From a virus: DNA of 26,290 bases. Below the pieces are notes generated by a model, which had not been told where the DNA came from, searched no databases, and saw only the letters and a list, made by a program, of their open reading frames with translations. The stretch lies in IMG/VR virus record IMGVR_UViG_3300033146_005658, positions 1-26,290 of that record. One strand, written 5' to 3'. The translations under genes were made by a program, and so were the position numbers. Below, piece after piece: positions 15,151-22,908 of the stretch (positions are counted from its first letter, which is position 1; each line of letters starts with the position of its first letter).

Positions 15151-15639
15151 CTATTTCTTGCCAGCTTTTTCCGCTATTGCTTTTTTTTTAGCAACTGCAA
15201 CTGCTGCTTCTATTGCACCATCTATTAATCGTTTAGCATTTTCACTTACTTCTTTTTTCTCACCAGTAGCTTTAAGAAATTCACCATATAATTCTATAGC
15301 ATATTTCATAGCATATTCTTTTCTTAATTTATTAATTTCATCTTTATTAGTTTTTTTAGTAATTTTATGATATTGTTCAGCTGCTGCTACAACCATATGA
15401 GAATAATCTAAAATTTTTTCTAAAGGATCTTTGTGAAGTGGATCCTTATCAAACTTTGCTAAAATATTCTGTAAAGTTTCTATTGATAATGTTAAATTCT
15501 TAAGAGTATTTCCACCGATATACTTACCAATTCTTTTAAAAATTAATGGTAATACTATAAATAAAATTATAGCAACAATAGTACCTGATAACATAGTACC
15601 AACTGCTTCTTTTAAATAACTAATTACTACTTGATCCAT
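15151..15639 (-). CDS. Holin-like membrane protein (LLH-type pattern)
   Basis: The 162-aa product has one N-terminal TM at about 16-34 (VAIILFIVLPLIF) followed by a soluble helical region with VVAAAEQYHK at about 88-97, a Lys-rich KLRKEYAMKYAIEL segment and an Ala/Lys C-terminus. This layout, short hydrophobic N-terminus then an AAEQ-type helix, matches phage holins of the LLH family, which make pores for lysis. No endolysin is adjacent, which weakens the call. AGGAGG lies 10 nt before ATG 15639. Codons 151-153 are AAA AAA AAA after a T, giving an A9 slippery run near the 3' end. An alternative is a virion membrane protein. Confidence 0.65.
   Translation of the reverse strand: MDQVVISYLKEAVGTMLSGTIVAIILFIVLPLIFKRIGKYIGGNTLKNLTLSIETLQNILAKFDKDPLHKDPLEKILDYSHMVVAAAEQYHKITKKTNKDEINKLRKEYAMKYAIELYGEFLKATGEKKEVSENAKRLIDGAIEAAVAVAKKKAIAEKAGKK
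15181..15189 (-). other. A9 homopolymer, candidate -1 frameshift site
   Basis: On the coding strand the holin gene has nine A at codons 151-153, immediately before GCA. The -1 frame is open from here to the stop at 14810-14812. A-rich heptamers of the A-AAA-AAN type are classic bacterial -1 slip sites. No internal Shine-Dalgarno stimulator was clearly seen. Confidence 0.4.
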
Positions 15640-15691
15640 AATAAAACTGCCTCCTGTACTTAATTAATTTTACTTTTACTTGTTTTCAATA

Positions 15692-17605
15692 TTATAATGT
15701 ATTTAAAGCATCTAATATTGAAATAAAACTATCTGAATTAAAATTAGCATCAGTAGTTTTTAATCTATATAAATTTTCTATTTGTTCTAATGTTTTAAAT
15801 TTATCTTTATTCTCATTACTAAATATTGATATAGCTCTTAAGAAATCAGTTGAATACTTTTTAAAATTATATTGTCTTTCATTATTACATAATTCTTGAT
15901 AATTATTAGTATTAGACAGTATAGTAATAACATCGATTATCTCTTCTTTTAATTCTAAAAAATAATTTATATTTTTACATACATTATTACTATAAAAATA
16001 TAATGCAAAAAATTGTTGAACTACATTATCAGCATAACCAATATTATTAAATGGTTTACTTCCTGCTGGTACTATTGATTTTACATAACTTACTATTACT
16101 TCTTTTATAAATTTATTTTCCCAAAATGGAGAACTAATAAATACTGGTATATATTTTTTTATTATTTGAAAGACTTGTTCTGAATTACTTCCTAATGATT
16201 TTATGTTATTTGGAAATACTCCATAATATGTCATCCAGAAAGGAGCAAAAAATATTCTACAAAAATTTAATTCTTTTTGATTACATTTTCCACTAAAAAA
16301 TAATGTTGCTATAGCCTCAGATAATAATCCCATTCTTTCTAATATACTATTATCTTTAAATTTTAAACAATACATTGGTTGATTACCAGACACATTTTTA
16401 TTAGATATAAATGCTAATGTCATTAAATAGTATTCAAATCCACTTTTAGTCATATTAACATTTTTTCTTATTTCATCAAATTGTGGTAAGTTAGGTAAAT
16501 ATATTGACATACGAATTAAAAAATCTTTATACCAACCATATTCAAATATATTAGATTTTTCTTCTAAATATTTTTTTATTTCTTCTATCAATTTTGGAAC
16601 AGTAACTTTTTCTAAATTTTTTTGTATAGTCATATCTAATTTATTTGATAATGACATATCTAAATTATTTGATTCTATTGAATTTTGTCCTAATGTAGAT
16701 AGACTATTTAAATTATTACTATTATTACTATTAGTAACTGTTTCAGTATTTTGATTTATATTTACTTGCTTTTGAACTATAGATATTTTATCTTGTATTT
16801 CTATTTTATCATTTGTTATTATTTTTTGATTATTAATATTATTATTACTATTAGTAACTGTTTCAGTATTTTCAACTATATCATCTGCTATAAACCATTC
16901 ATTATTTTCAGCATTAGTAACTATAGCATTACTTGGGATCTCATTATTTAATGTATCCATATAACCATTACGATGAGTAGGTATTTCAGCATTTAACTGA
17001 TTTGATTCTATTGAATTTTGTCCTAGTGTAGATAGACTATTATTTAATATTTTATTTAAATCTATATTATTTACATTGCTATTAATATTTGATAATAAAC
17101 TTTTAATTTCATTTAATAAATCATTTCTTTTTTGATTCTGAATTATTTGTATAAACATTAAACTTGTTTTTTGTAATTCTTGTATTACTGTTTTTAATGT
17201 TTGAGTTATCTGATACATTATATTAGTATGAACTTTAAAAGTCATACCAACTTGTTTTTGTGTATTTGATAAATTAATTAAAGTGTATTGATTTTCAAAA
17301 TTTGTTAAACTAAAAAAATATCTACCATTTCCAAAGCTAACATTTATTTTTTGTTTATTAGTTAAGTAATTAGTTAAAGTATTAAATAAACCCATAGTTT
17401 CTAAATAATCTACAAACAGTCTAACTTCAGATCTATCAGCAGCTCCTTTATTACTTATCTTTAAACATAAATTCGGCATTGAAAAATATGTTTCATTTTC
17501 ATTAGCTTTAAATAAAAAATACATAGAAAATACACTTGGTATTCGTGGATTAGTATTATCCCAAAGATTACATATTTCTAATAAAAAAGTATTATTATTA
17601 TTCAT
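15692..17605 (-). CDS. 637-aa phage protein of unknown function with internal repeats
   Basis: ATG 17605 has the strongest ribosome site of the window (AGAGGAGGG, 7 nt away). The N-terminal domain (about 1-165) is beta-rich, then helical. The middle (about 190-330) is Asn/Ser/Thr-rich and disordered, with SLSTLGQNSIESN twice and TETVTNSNN twice. The C-terminal 300 residues are helical with many aromatic residues. There is no TM segment, leader or catalytic motif. I do not recognise it. A class A motif lies 38 nt upstream in the divergent gap, which would place it with polymerase and queE in expression, unlike its structural neighbours; that hints at a replication or takeover role. A virion role is equally possible. 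Confidence 0.85.
   Translation of the reverse strand: MNNNNTFLLEICNLWDNTNPRIPSVFSMYFLFKANENETYFSMPNLCLKISNKGAADRSEVRLFVDYLETMGLFNTLTNYLTNKQKINVSFGNGRYFFSLTNFENQYTLINLSNTQKQVGMTFKVHTNIMYQITQTLKTVIQELQKTSLMFIQIIQNQKRNDLLNEIKSLLSNINSNVNNIDLNKILNNSLSTLGQNSIESNQLNAEIPTHRNGYMDTLNNEIPSNAIVTNAENNEWFIADDIVENTETVTNSNNNINNQKIITNDKIEIQDKISIVQKQVNINQNTETVTNSNNSNNLNSLSTLGQNSIESNNLDMSLSNKLDMTIQKNLEKVTVPKLIEEIKKYLEEKSNIFEYGWYKDFLIRMSIYLPNLPQFDEIRKNVNMTKSGFEYYLMTLAFISNKNVSGNQPMYCLKFKDNSILERMGLLSEAIATLFFSGKCNQKELNFCRIFFAPFWMTYYGVFPNNIKSLGSNSEQVFQIIKKYIPVFISSPFWENKFIKEVIVSYVKSIVPAGSKPFNNIGYADNVVQQFFALYFYSNNVCKNINYFLELKEEIIDVITILSNTNNYQELCNNERQYNFKKYSTDFLRAISIFSNENKDKFKTLEQIENLYRLKTTDANFNSDSFISILDALNTL
16668..16708. 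repeat. 41-nt direct repeat, copy 1 (copy 2 at 17001-17041)
   Basis: The two 41-nt copies differ at one base and encode SLSTLGQNSIESN in both places, 333 nt apart in the linker of the 637-aa protein. Recombination between them would delete 111 codons in frame. Confidence 0.9.
16721..16752. repeat. 32-nt direct repeat, copy 1 (copy 2 at 16841-16872)
   Basis: Two perfect 32-nt copies 120 nt apart encode NTETVTNSNN in the linker of the 637-aa protein. With the 41-nt pair this shows that the linker grew by duplication. Confidence 0.9.
16841..16872. repeat. 32-nt direct repeat, copy 2
   Basis: Perfect match to 16721-16752. Confidence 0.9.
17001..17041. repeat. 41-nt direct repeat, copy 2
   Basis: Matches 16668-16708 at 40 of 41 positions. 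Confidence 0.9.
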
Positions 17606-17625
17606 TATATACCCTCCTCTGATAT

Positions 17626-17640
17626 GAACAAACTACAATA
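17626..17640 (+). promoter_or_regulatory. Class B-like motif for the rightward unit at 17680
   Basis: GAACAAACTACAATA starts 54 nt before ATG 17680. It is the least conserved of the five GAACAAA elements but stands at the same relative place. The rightward run of hub-like and terminase genes would start here. Confidence 0.35.
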
Positions 17641-17643
17641 ACT

Positions 17644-17663
17644 ATTATATATTTTTTTCTAAG
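17644..17663 (-). promoter_or_regulatory. Class A-like motif for the leftward 637-aa gene
   Basis: The minus strand reads CTTAGAAAAAAATATATAAT, 38 nt before ATG 17605, similar to the queE and polB elements. The 74-nt divergent gap would then hold back-to-back promoters of different class. Confidence 0.35.
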
Positions 17664-17679
17664 TTTAGGAGATTTTTTT

Positions 17680-18996
17680 ATGAGTAAAAATAGTGGCGGT
17701 CATATATATCTATTAGAATTGAAATTTGACAAAAGTGATTTCGATTTAGCAAAGGCTGTTTCTTCGTTTCAATTTATAATTAATTTTGATTCACCATTAA
17801 CACTTATTAAAATACAATTAAATTTAACTAGAGAACAATATGATACTTATGTTTTACCTAATAGAGATAAGATTCTTTTTAAATTAAAAATAAGTCAAGA
17901 TTCTAAAGATGAAAAAAGTGTTACTAATCCAATAGATGTTATAGAAGAAGAACTTATTTTAATAGAAGAAAAAGTAATTGATAATCCATTATATTTTTCA
18001 GAAGATATGAAAGAAGGATTTTCAGAATATATTTTTACTTTAGCAACTAAAAAGAATAATAAACAAATTCAAAAATTAATAAAAAATAAAGTATATTATA
18101 AAAAGAATCGTGATTATATTTTAAAAGATATTTTAAAAGGTACTAAGTATAATATAATTTCTGAAATATATGAACCTGATAAAGAAATAGAACAATTTTT
18201 TATTCCTCCTATGACTGAATTTCAAGCAATACATTATGCTAATTACTGGCTGGGATTATTTAAAAATGGAAATCCATTATTATGTCAATATGATATAAAA
18301 GGAACTTTAAATATAGGCTCTGTTGTTAAAAATAAACTTAAACCATTAAGAGTATTATATGCTACAGATCCAGAACAAGATAAATTAGTTAAACAAATAA
18401 TTGATTATAATAATAGATTATATAATTATGTAATATTAACTCCTATAACTGTTCATGGAAATCCTATTATTGAAACTGCAAATATTACTACTAATATTTC
18501 ATATCATTTTAATCCTTTAAATGAACTAGAACATACTTTTAATAAAAATTTAAAAGAATATAAAATCAATGATATAATAATGGAAAATAATATATATGGT
18601 TCTAAAGATGAATTATTAAAACAAATTAAAAATAATAATTCAAAAGGTGAAACTTGGTCAAGAATCCATACTGGGGTTCCTTTAATAGATAGAAAAAATT
18701 TAGATCAAAAACAAGAAAATGAAAATTTTCCAAATCAATTTATTTCTAATTTAATTAATAGGACTTATAAAATTTCTAATAAATTTAGTTGGAATATTAT
18801 AGTCAATGATTTTTTAATTTTAGGTAAACATGTACAATTATTTACCGCATTAAGAAAGATAAATAATTCTGGGGAATATTATATTAAAGATATATCTATT
18901 AACTTCTCTAGAGGAGATGCTACCGCATCCAACTATGCTTTCTTATCTGAAGTTGAATTTTCTATTCGTGGTGCTATAAATACTACTAAGTTATAA
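17680..18996 (+). CDS. Probable baseplate hub/tail structural protein
   Basis: The 438-aa product is beta-rich with an even mix of charged residues and no TM or leader. Its N-terminal domain (about 8-135) reads like a tail-hub barrel, and the C-terminus (NIIVNDFLILGKHVQLFTAL, then SGEYYIKDISINFSRGDA and EVEFSIRGA) follows the pattern seen at the end of gp27/gpD-type hub proteins: a polar surface loop, then YxIKxIxH/N strands, then a final strand. This is a pattern impression and was not confirmed. AGGAGA precedes ATG 17680. The terminase start is 12 nt after its stop, so the two are in one operon, which supports a virion role. An alternative is another tail or neck protein. Confidence 0.85.
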   Translation: MSKNSGGHIYLLELKFDKSDFDLAKAVSSFQFIINFDSPLTLIKIQLNLTREQYDTYVLPNRDKILFKLKISQDSKDEKSVTNPIDVIEEELILIEEKVIDNPLYFSEDMKEGFSEYIFTLATKKNNKQIQKLIKNKVYYKKNRDYILKDILKGTKYNIISEIYEPDKEIEQFFIPPMTEFQAIHYANYWLGLFKNGNPLLCQYDIKGTLNIGSVVKNKLKPLRVLYATDPEQDKLVKQIIDYNNRLYNYVILTPITVHGNPIIETANITTNISYHFNPLNELEHTFNKNLKEYKINDIIMENNIYGSKDELLKQIKNNNSKGETWSRIHTGVPLIDRKNLDQKQENENFPNQFISNLINRTYKISNKFSWNIIVNDFLILGKHVQLFTALRKINNSGEYYIKDISINFSRGDATASNYAFLSEVEFSIRGAINTTKL

Positions 18997-19008
18997 AGGA
19001 TATATTTT

Positions 19009-20742
19009 ATGGATCAAATTAATGATATTATAAATCAAATAAAACAAGTAAGTCCAAAACTAAAAGATATACAATTAAGTAGTAAATCTAAAACTGAATT
19101 AGAAGAATGGTATAGATGTAAACAAGATTTTTTTTATTTTTTAAATAATCATGTTAAATTAAATTTACCAGGTGCTAATATTAGTTTCAAAGAACATAAG
19201 GGGCAAGAGTTTTTAATGAATGCATTTTTATATTATCATTATATAGTAACATTAAAAACTAGACAGATTGGAATTACTACTGTAGTTAGAGCATTGGTTG
19301 CTTGGTGTACTATCTTTTTTGATAATATTGGAGTTGGTATAATATCTAAGAAAGGACCTGATGCTACAGCTTTCGTAAGAAATACTATACATACTATAGA
19401 GCATGATTTAGATTCTTTTTTAATTCCACAATTTAATAAAAAATCAGAACAACAATTCTTTTTAAAAAATGGAAGTTATGCTATTGCTGAAGCAGTATCT
19501 CCAGTACAACCAGAAAATACTTTAAGATCTAATCCAATAACTGTATTAATTATTGATGAAGCAGCTTTTGTGCATAAAATTGATGAAGCAATATCTGGTC
19601 TCATGCCTACTATTGTTACTGCTCATAAATATGCAAGACTTAATAATGTTCCTTTTGGAGTTATTGTAATGAGTACACCAAATAAAACTAGTGGTACTGG
19701 TAAATGGTTTTTTGATATGTATAAAACTGCAGTTAATAATACTACTGTTGCTGATGAAGATGATGATACTTTATATAAAGCTATTAAATTACATTGGAAA
19801 GATATTCCTTTATATAGAGATGATCCTAATTGGTATGAATCTCAAAAGAAAATGCTTAATTTTAATAGAAACCAAATAGCACAAGAATTAGATTGTACAT
19901 TCATACCATCAGATCGAGAATCTATAATTGATGCTGATATTGCTATTGAATTATCTGAAAAGAATTATAAACCAATAAATATTATAAAAACCAAAGGTGG
20001 AGAGATTTGGCAATTTAAAGAACTATCAAAAGATAAAAGATATATCGTTGGTATTGATACTGCTACTGCTTCTGGTACAAATGCTTTTTCAGCTATTGAA
20101 GTTTTTGATTTTGAAAATAATGAGCAAGTGCTTGAATATATGGGTAAATTATCTACTTTAGAATTTCCTTCTATAGTAATGCAAATACTTGATATGATTG
20201 GACTTAATTGTTTTATAGTACCTGAAAGAAATACTATTGGTGAACCTATCGTAGATACTATTATTAAAAATGTTATTTATAAACAAAGATTATTTAAAAC
20301 TATTAAGAAAAATAAAAATACAGGTTTTATAGAATCAGTTACTTATGGATTAAATACTTCAGGCTCTACTAAACCTTTATTAGTAGAAGCAGTAACTACA
20401 TTTATTGAAGAAAATTATAATAAAATTTATAGTGAAAGATTAATATTACAAATACTGGATGCTAAATTAAAAAATAATAAACTTAAAGGATTACCAAATG
20501 ATTTATTAATGGCTACTTCATTTTGTACTTATGCTAAAAAATATACTAATGTTAAATTTATTAATTTTGATGATAATAATTGGATGGATGATTTATTAAA
20601 AAAAGATAAACAATTATCAAAAGATGAATTAATGAATTATTTATATAATGATAAATTACCTTATAATAAAGAACTTGAAAAAAATACTAATAAGCTAAGA
20701 GGTAAGAATCCTGACCTTTTAGATTATTTATTTGACTTATGA
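19009..20742 (+). CDS. terL: Terminase large subunit (T4 gp17-type packaging ATPase/nuclease)
   Basis: This 577-aa motor cuts concatemers and pumps DNA into the prohead. The ATPase domain has an adenine-binding/Walker A segment LKTRQIGITT at 82-91, Walker B VLIIDEAAF at 179-187 and coupling motif VMSTPN at 220-225. The nuclease domain has the three acids of the RNase H fold: D350 in VGIDTA, E406 in VPERN and D498 in PNDLL. The length matches T4 gp17 (about 610 aa). AAAGGA lies 8 nt before ATG 19009. The C-terminus DLLDYLFDL is acidic-aromatic, like clamp-binding tails. T4 gp17 is known to cooperate with the late-transcription and clamp machinery, so such a tail would make sense, but this is inference. 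No small terminase was recognised in the window. Confidence 0.96.
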   Translation: MDQINDIINQIKQVSPKLKDIQLSSKSKTELEEWYRCKQDFFYFLNNHVKLNLPGANISFKEHKGQEFLMNAFLYYHYIVTLKTRQIGITTVVRALVAWCTIFFDNIGVGIISKKGPDATAFVRNTIHTIEHDLDSFLIPQFNKKSEQQFFLKNGSYAIAEAVSPVQPENTLRSNPITVLIIDEAAFVHKIDEAISGLMPTIVTAHKYARLNNVPFGVIVMSTPNKTSGTGKWFFDMYKTAVNNTTVADEDDDTLYKAIKLHWKDIPLYRDDPNWYESQKKMLNFNRNQIAQELDCTFIPSDRESIIDADIAIELSEKNYKPINIIKTKGGEIWQFKELSKDKRYIVGIDTATASGTNAFSAIEVFDFENNEQVLEYMGKLSTLEFPSIVMQILDMIGLNCFIVPERNTIGEPIVDTIIKNVIYKQRLFKTIKKNKNTGFIESVTYGLNTSGSTKPLLVEAVTTFIEENYNKIYSERLILQILDAKLKNNKLKGLPNDLLMATSFCTYAKKYTNVKFINFDDNNWMDDLLKKDKQLSKDELMNYLYNDKLPYNKELEKNTNKLRGKNPDLLDYLFDL

Positions 20743-20757
20743 TTATTCTCAAGAGTT

Positions 20758-20773
20758 GAACAAAAAATATAAT
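20758..20773 (+). promoter_or_regulatory. Class B promoter motif for the HExxH gene cluster
   Basis: GAACAAAAAATATAAT lies 46 nt before ATG 20804, in the 61-nt gap after terL. It is nearly the same as the element for the leader operon at 13360-13376. Confidence 0.5.
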
Positions 20774-20803
20774 TTAAAATAATAAAAGGAATAATAAATT
20801 TAT

Positions 20804-21781
20804 ATGAATAAAATAGATAAACAGAATCTTGAAGAAAGCTATTATATTGGTTTATTTGAAAAATTGCAAGCTGTTAAATTAGATGGTCAAAAAATTGGAT
20901 ATACCAGTAAAGAAATTAGAAAAGAATTTATTAAAGATATTATAGCTAATAATTTTTTTGCTAGTCAAAGTACTAAAAATAAAATAATTGAACTAGTAAA
21001 AAATAAAAGAATTATACCAATTTATAGTTCTAAACATAATATAAATATATTTTTTAATGTTGGTACATATCAAAAAAGCATTCAAGGTTTTTGTTATCCC
21101 AGTAAAAATAAAAGTTTTATAATAGTTTTTACTAATCATATTTCTAGTTCTATAACTCAAAAAATTAAACCATTTGATGTTTGGAAAATTTGCAGTCATG
21201 AATTAATGCATTATTTGGAAGTAGAATCTTCTAGTCAATATTATGGTAATAGTTTAATTAGAAAAGATATTAAAAAATGGTATTATGAATTTTTTAAAAA
21301 GTATTTCTATGAAGCTGATTTAAATGATAAAACTATAAATTTAGCAATCAATGCAATAATAAAAAATAATATAATAAATAATAAAATTGGAAACTTTAAA
21401 AAATTAATTTATAATGTTAAAAATATATTAATGAAATATTTCTGGAAAGATGATGATTCTAATGCAACCAAATATGATAAGATATTTGAAAAAATTGAAT
21501 TACTAATTAATATTGTAAGTTTTGTTACTGGTACAGTTTATGGTTTTCCACAAATAAATTCGAGAGAAGATTTTTTTCATTATTTTACATGTTGTGAAAA
21601 AGCCTATAGATCAATTATAAGTACTTCTAATTCAAAAACAATTAATAGTTTCTATGGACAAGAATTTATTATACTTAGTGAAATAAGTGCAATAGCATAT
21701 TCTAATGATGTTAAACTTGGAAATAAAATTTTAACTACTATTACATTTCCAAGTAATAAACTTAAAAGGATTAATAAATAA
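20804..21781 (+). CDS. Putative zinc metalloprotease-like phage protein (HELMH), first of three paralogues
   Basis: The 325-aa product has HELMH at 132-136 inside a hydrophobic helix (VWKICSHELMHYLE), the HExxH zinc-binding and catalytic signature of gluzincin-type proteases, and a later SEISAIAYS helix in which E293 could be the third ligand. A strand pair GFCYPSKNKSFIIVF precedes the helix, as usual for the edge strand. A helical region IKKWYYEFFKKYF follows. No signal peptide or TM was seen. Its stop overlaps the start of the next gene by one base (TAATG). It lies in the packaging/structural region, so a role in head or tail maturation, or as a virion enzyme acting on the host, is possible. 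No substrate can be named. Confidence 0.85.
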   Translation: MNKIDKQNLEESYYIGLFEKLQAVKLDGQKIGYTSKEIRKEFIKDIIANNFFASQSTKNKIIELVKNKRIIPIYSSKHNINIFFNVGTYQKSIQGFCYPSKNKSFIIVFTNHISSSITQKIKPFDVWKICSHELMHYLEVESSSQYYGNSLIRKDIKKWYYEFFKKYFYEADLNDKTINLAINAIIKNNIINNKIGNFKKLIYNVKNILMKYFWKDDDSNATKYDKIFEKIELLINIVSFVTGTVYGFPQINSREDFFHYFTCCEKAYRSIISTSNSKTINSFYGQEFIILSEISAIAYSNDVKLGNKILTTITFPSNKLKRINK

Positions 21782-22896
21782 TGTTTATATTACCTGGTCA
21801 AGAAATTAGTTTAGATATAATTACAGAAAAAAATGCTTTATCATTAAAAAAGTTTAAAAATAAATTTAATAAAAAATTATCTATAATTGAATTACAATTA
21901 AATAATTCTATCTCTATTAACTTATATGAAGATAAAGAATTATGTTTCTCTTCATTAAATATACTATATAAAGAAAATAAAATAATTAATGATGAAACTT
22001 ATAATTTTATTAATCAATTAAATCAAAATAATAAATTACATATTTGTTATATAGAACCAAAAGATGTTTTATCATTATCTAATAATGGTAATTTATCTTT
22101 ATTTGATATAGAACAGAATAAAGTTATTTCTTTGATTATTGAAAAACAAATTTTTATCTTATTACAAACTCATGAAAGTATTGAAAGTAGTTTACATTTA
22201 GCAAAACAAATTATAATTAGTTTATCTAAATCATTAATCAAATATAATATTATTATTCTTAATATGGAAAATGATATTATTAAACAACAATTATTAAATA
22301 TTAAAAAATGGTATTATTTATTTCTTAGAAATTTATTTAATGAATATGTTATTAATATTAGAGATAACAAAGCAATTAAAAAATTACTATCTGATTTAAC
22401 AAATATATGGGTTACATTAATTTTTGAATTTTATCTTGAACCAGATAAATTTATAACTAATAAAAAGAAAATATTATTTACTATTTGTAATATACCTAAA
22501 AAAATTTTAACTTTTATGACTACTACTAAAAAAGAAAAATTTAAAAGTTCAAATAAATCTAAATTTATTAATACTAATTTTGAATTTAATGATGATAATC
22601 AAAAATTTTTATATGCTTTAAAAATAACTAAATTTAGAGATGAATTTTTAATTCCATTAATTAGTTTATTTGAAAATGATATGTTAGAATCAGCAGTATT
22701 ATATTCTAATCTTGAATATGAAAAATTAATAGAATTAATTTCAAATACTTATAAACAATTTAAAAATAATAATTCTATTAATTTATTTAATCCATCTATT
22801 GGTAAAGAATTATTATTTGCACATGTTTTAATTGATATATTAATAGATGATGATGAGAGTCTTAATATAATTAATCAAAATCAATTAAAAATATAA
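21781..22896 (+). CDS. Degenerate paralogue of the HELMH proteins (zinc site lost)
   Basis: The 371-aa product aligns by eye with its neighbours: NGNLSLFDIEQNKVISLII in place of the edge strand, then HESIESSLHL at 131-140 where HELMH is expected, then IKKWYYLFLRNLFNEYV matching IKKWYYEFFKKYF of the first gene. Only HE remains, and the spacing to the next His is wrong. The late helix reads ELLFAHVLIDI, so the Glu third ligand is also gone. It is therefore probably catalytically dead but retained at full length, perhaps as a structural partner or regulator of the two intact copies. Its ATG overlaps the previous stop and GGA lies 10 nt upstream, so translation is coupled. Confidence 0.85.
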   Translation: MFILPGQEISLDIITEKNALSLKKFKNKFNKKLSIIELQLNNSISINLYEDKELCFSSLNILYKENKIINDETYNFINQLNQNNKLHICYIEPKDVLSLSNNGNLSLFDIEQNKVISLIIEKQIFILLQTHESIESSLHLAKQIIISLSKSLIKYNIIILNMENDIIKQQLLNIKKWYYLFLRNLFNEYVINIRDNKAIKKLLSDLTNIWVTLIFEFYLEPDKFITNKKKILFTICNIPKKILTFMTTTKKEKFKSSNKSKFINTNFEFNDDNQKFLYALKITKFRDEFLIPLISLFENDMLESAVLYSNLEYEKLIELISNTYKQFKNNNSINLFNPSIGKELLFAHVLIDILIDDDESLNIINQNQLKI

Positions 22897-22908
22897 AAGG
22901 AGAAAAGA

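Noticed and set aside
15107-15370. Hydrophobic plus-strand ORF opposite the holin gene
   Set aside because: Antisense image of the Ala/Lys-rich holin C-terminus; the holin frame has a strong ribosome site and family pattern.
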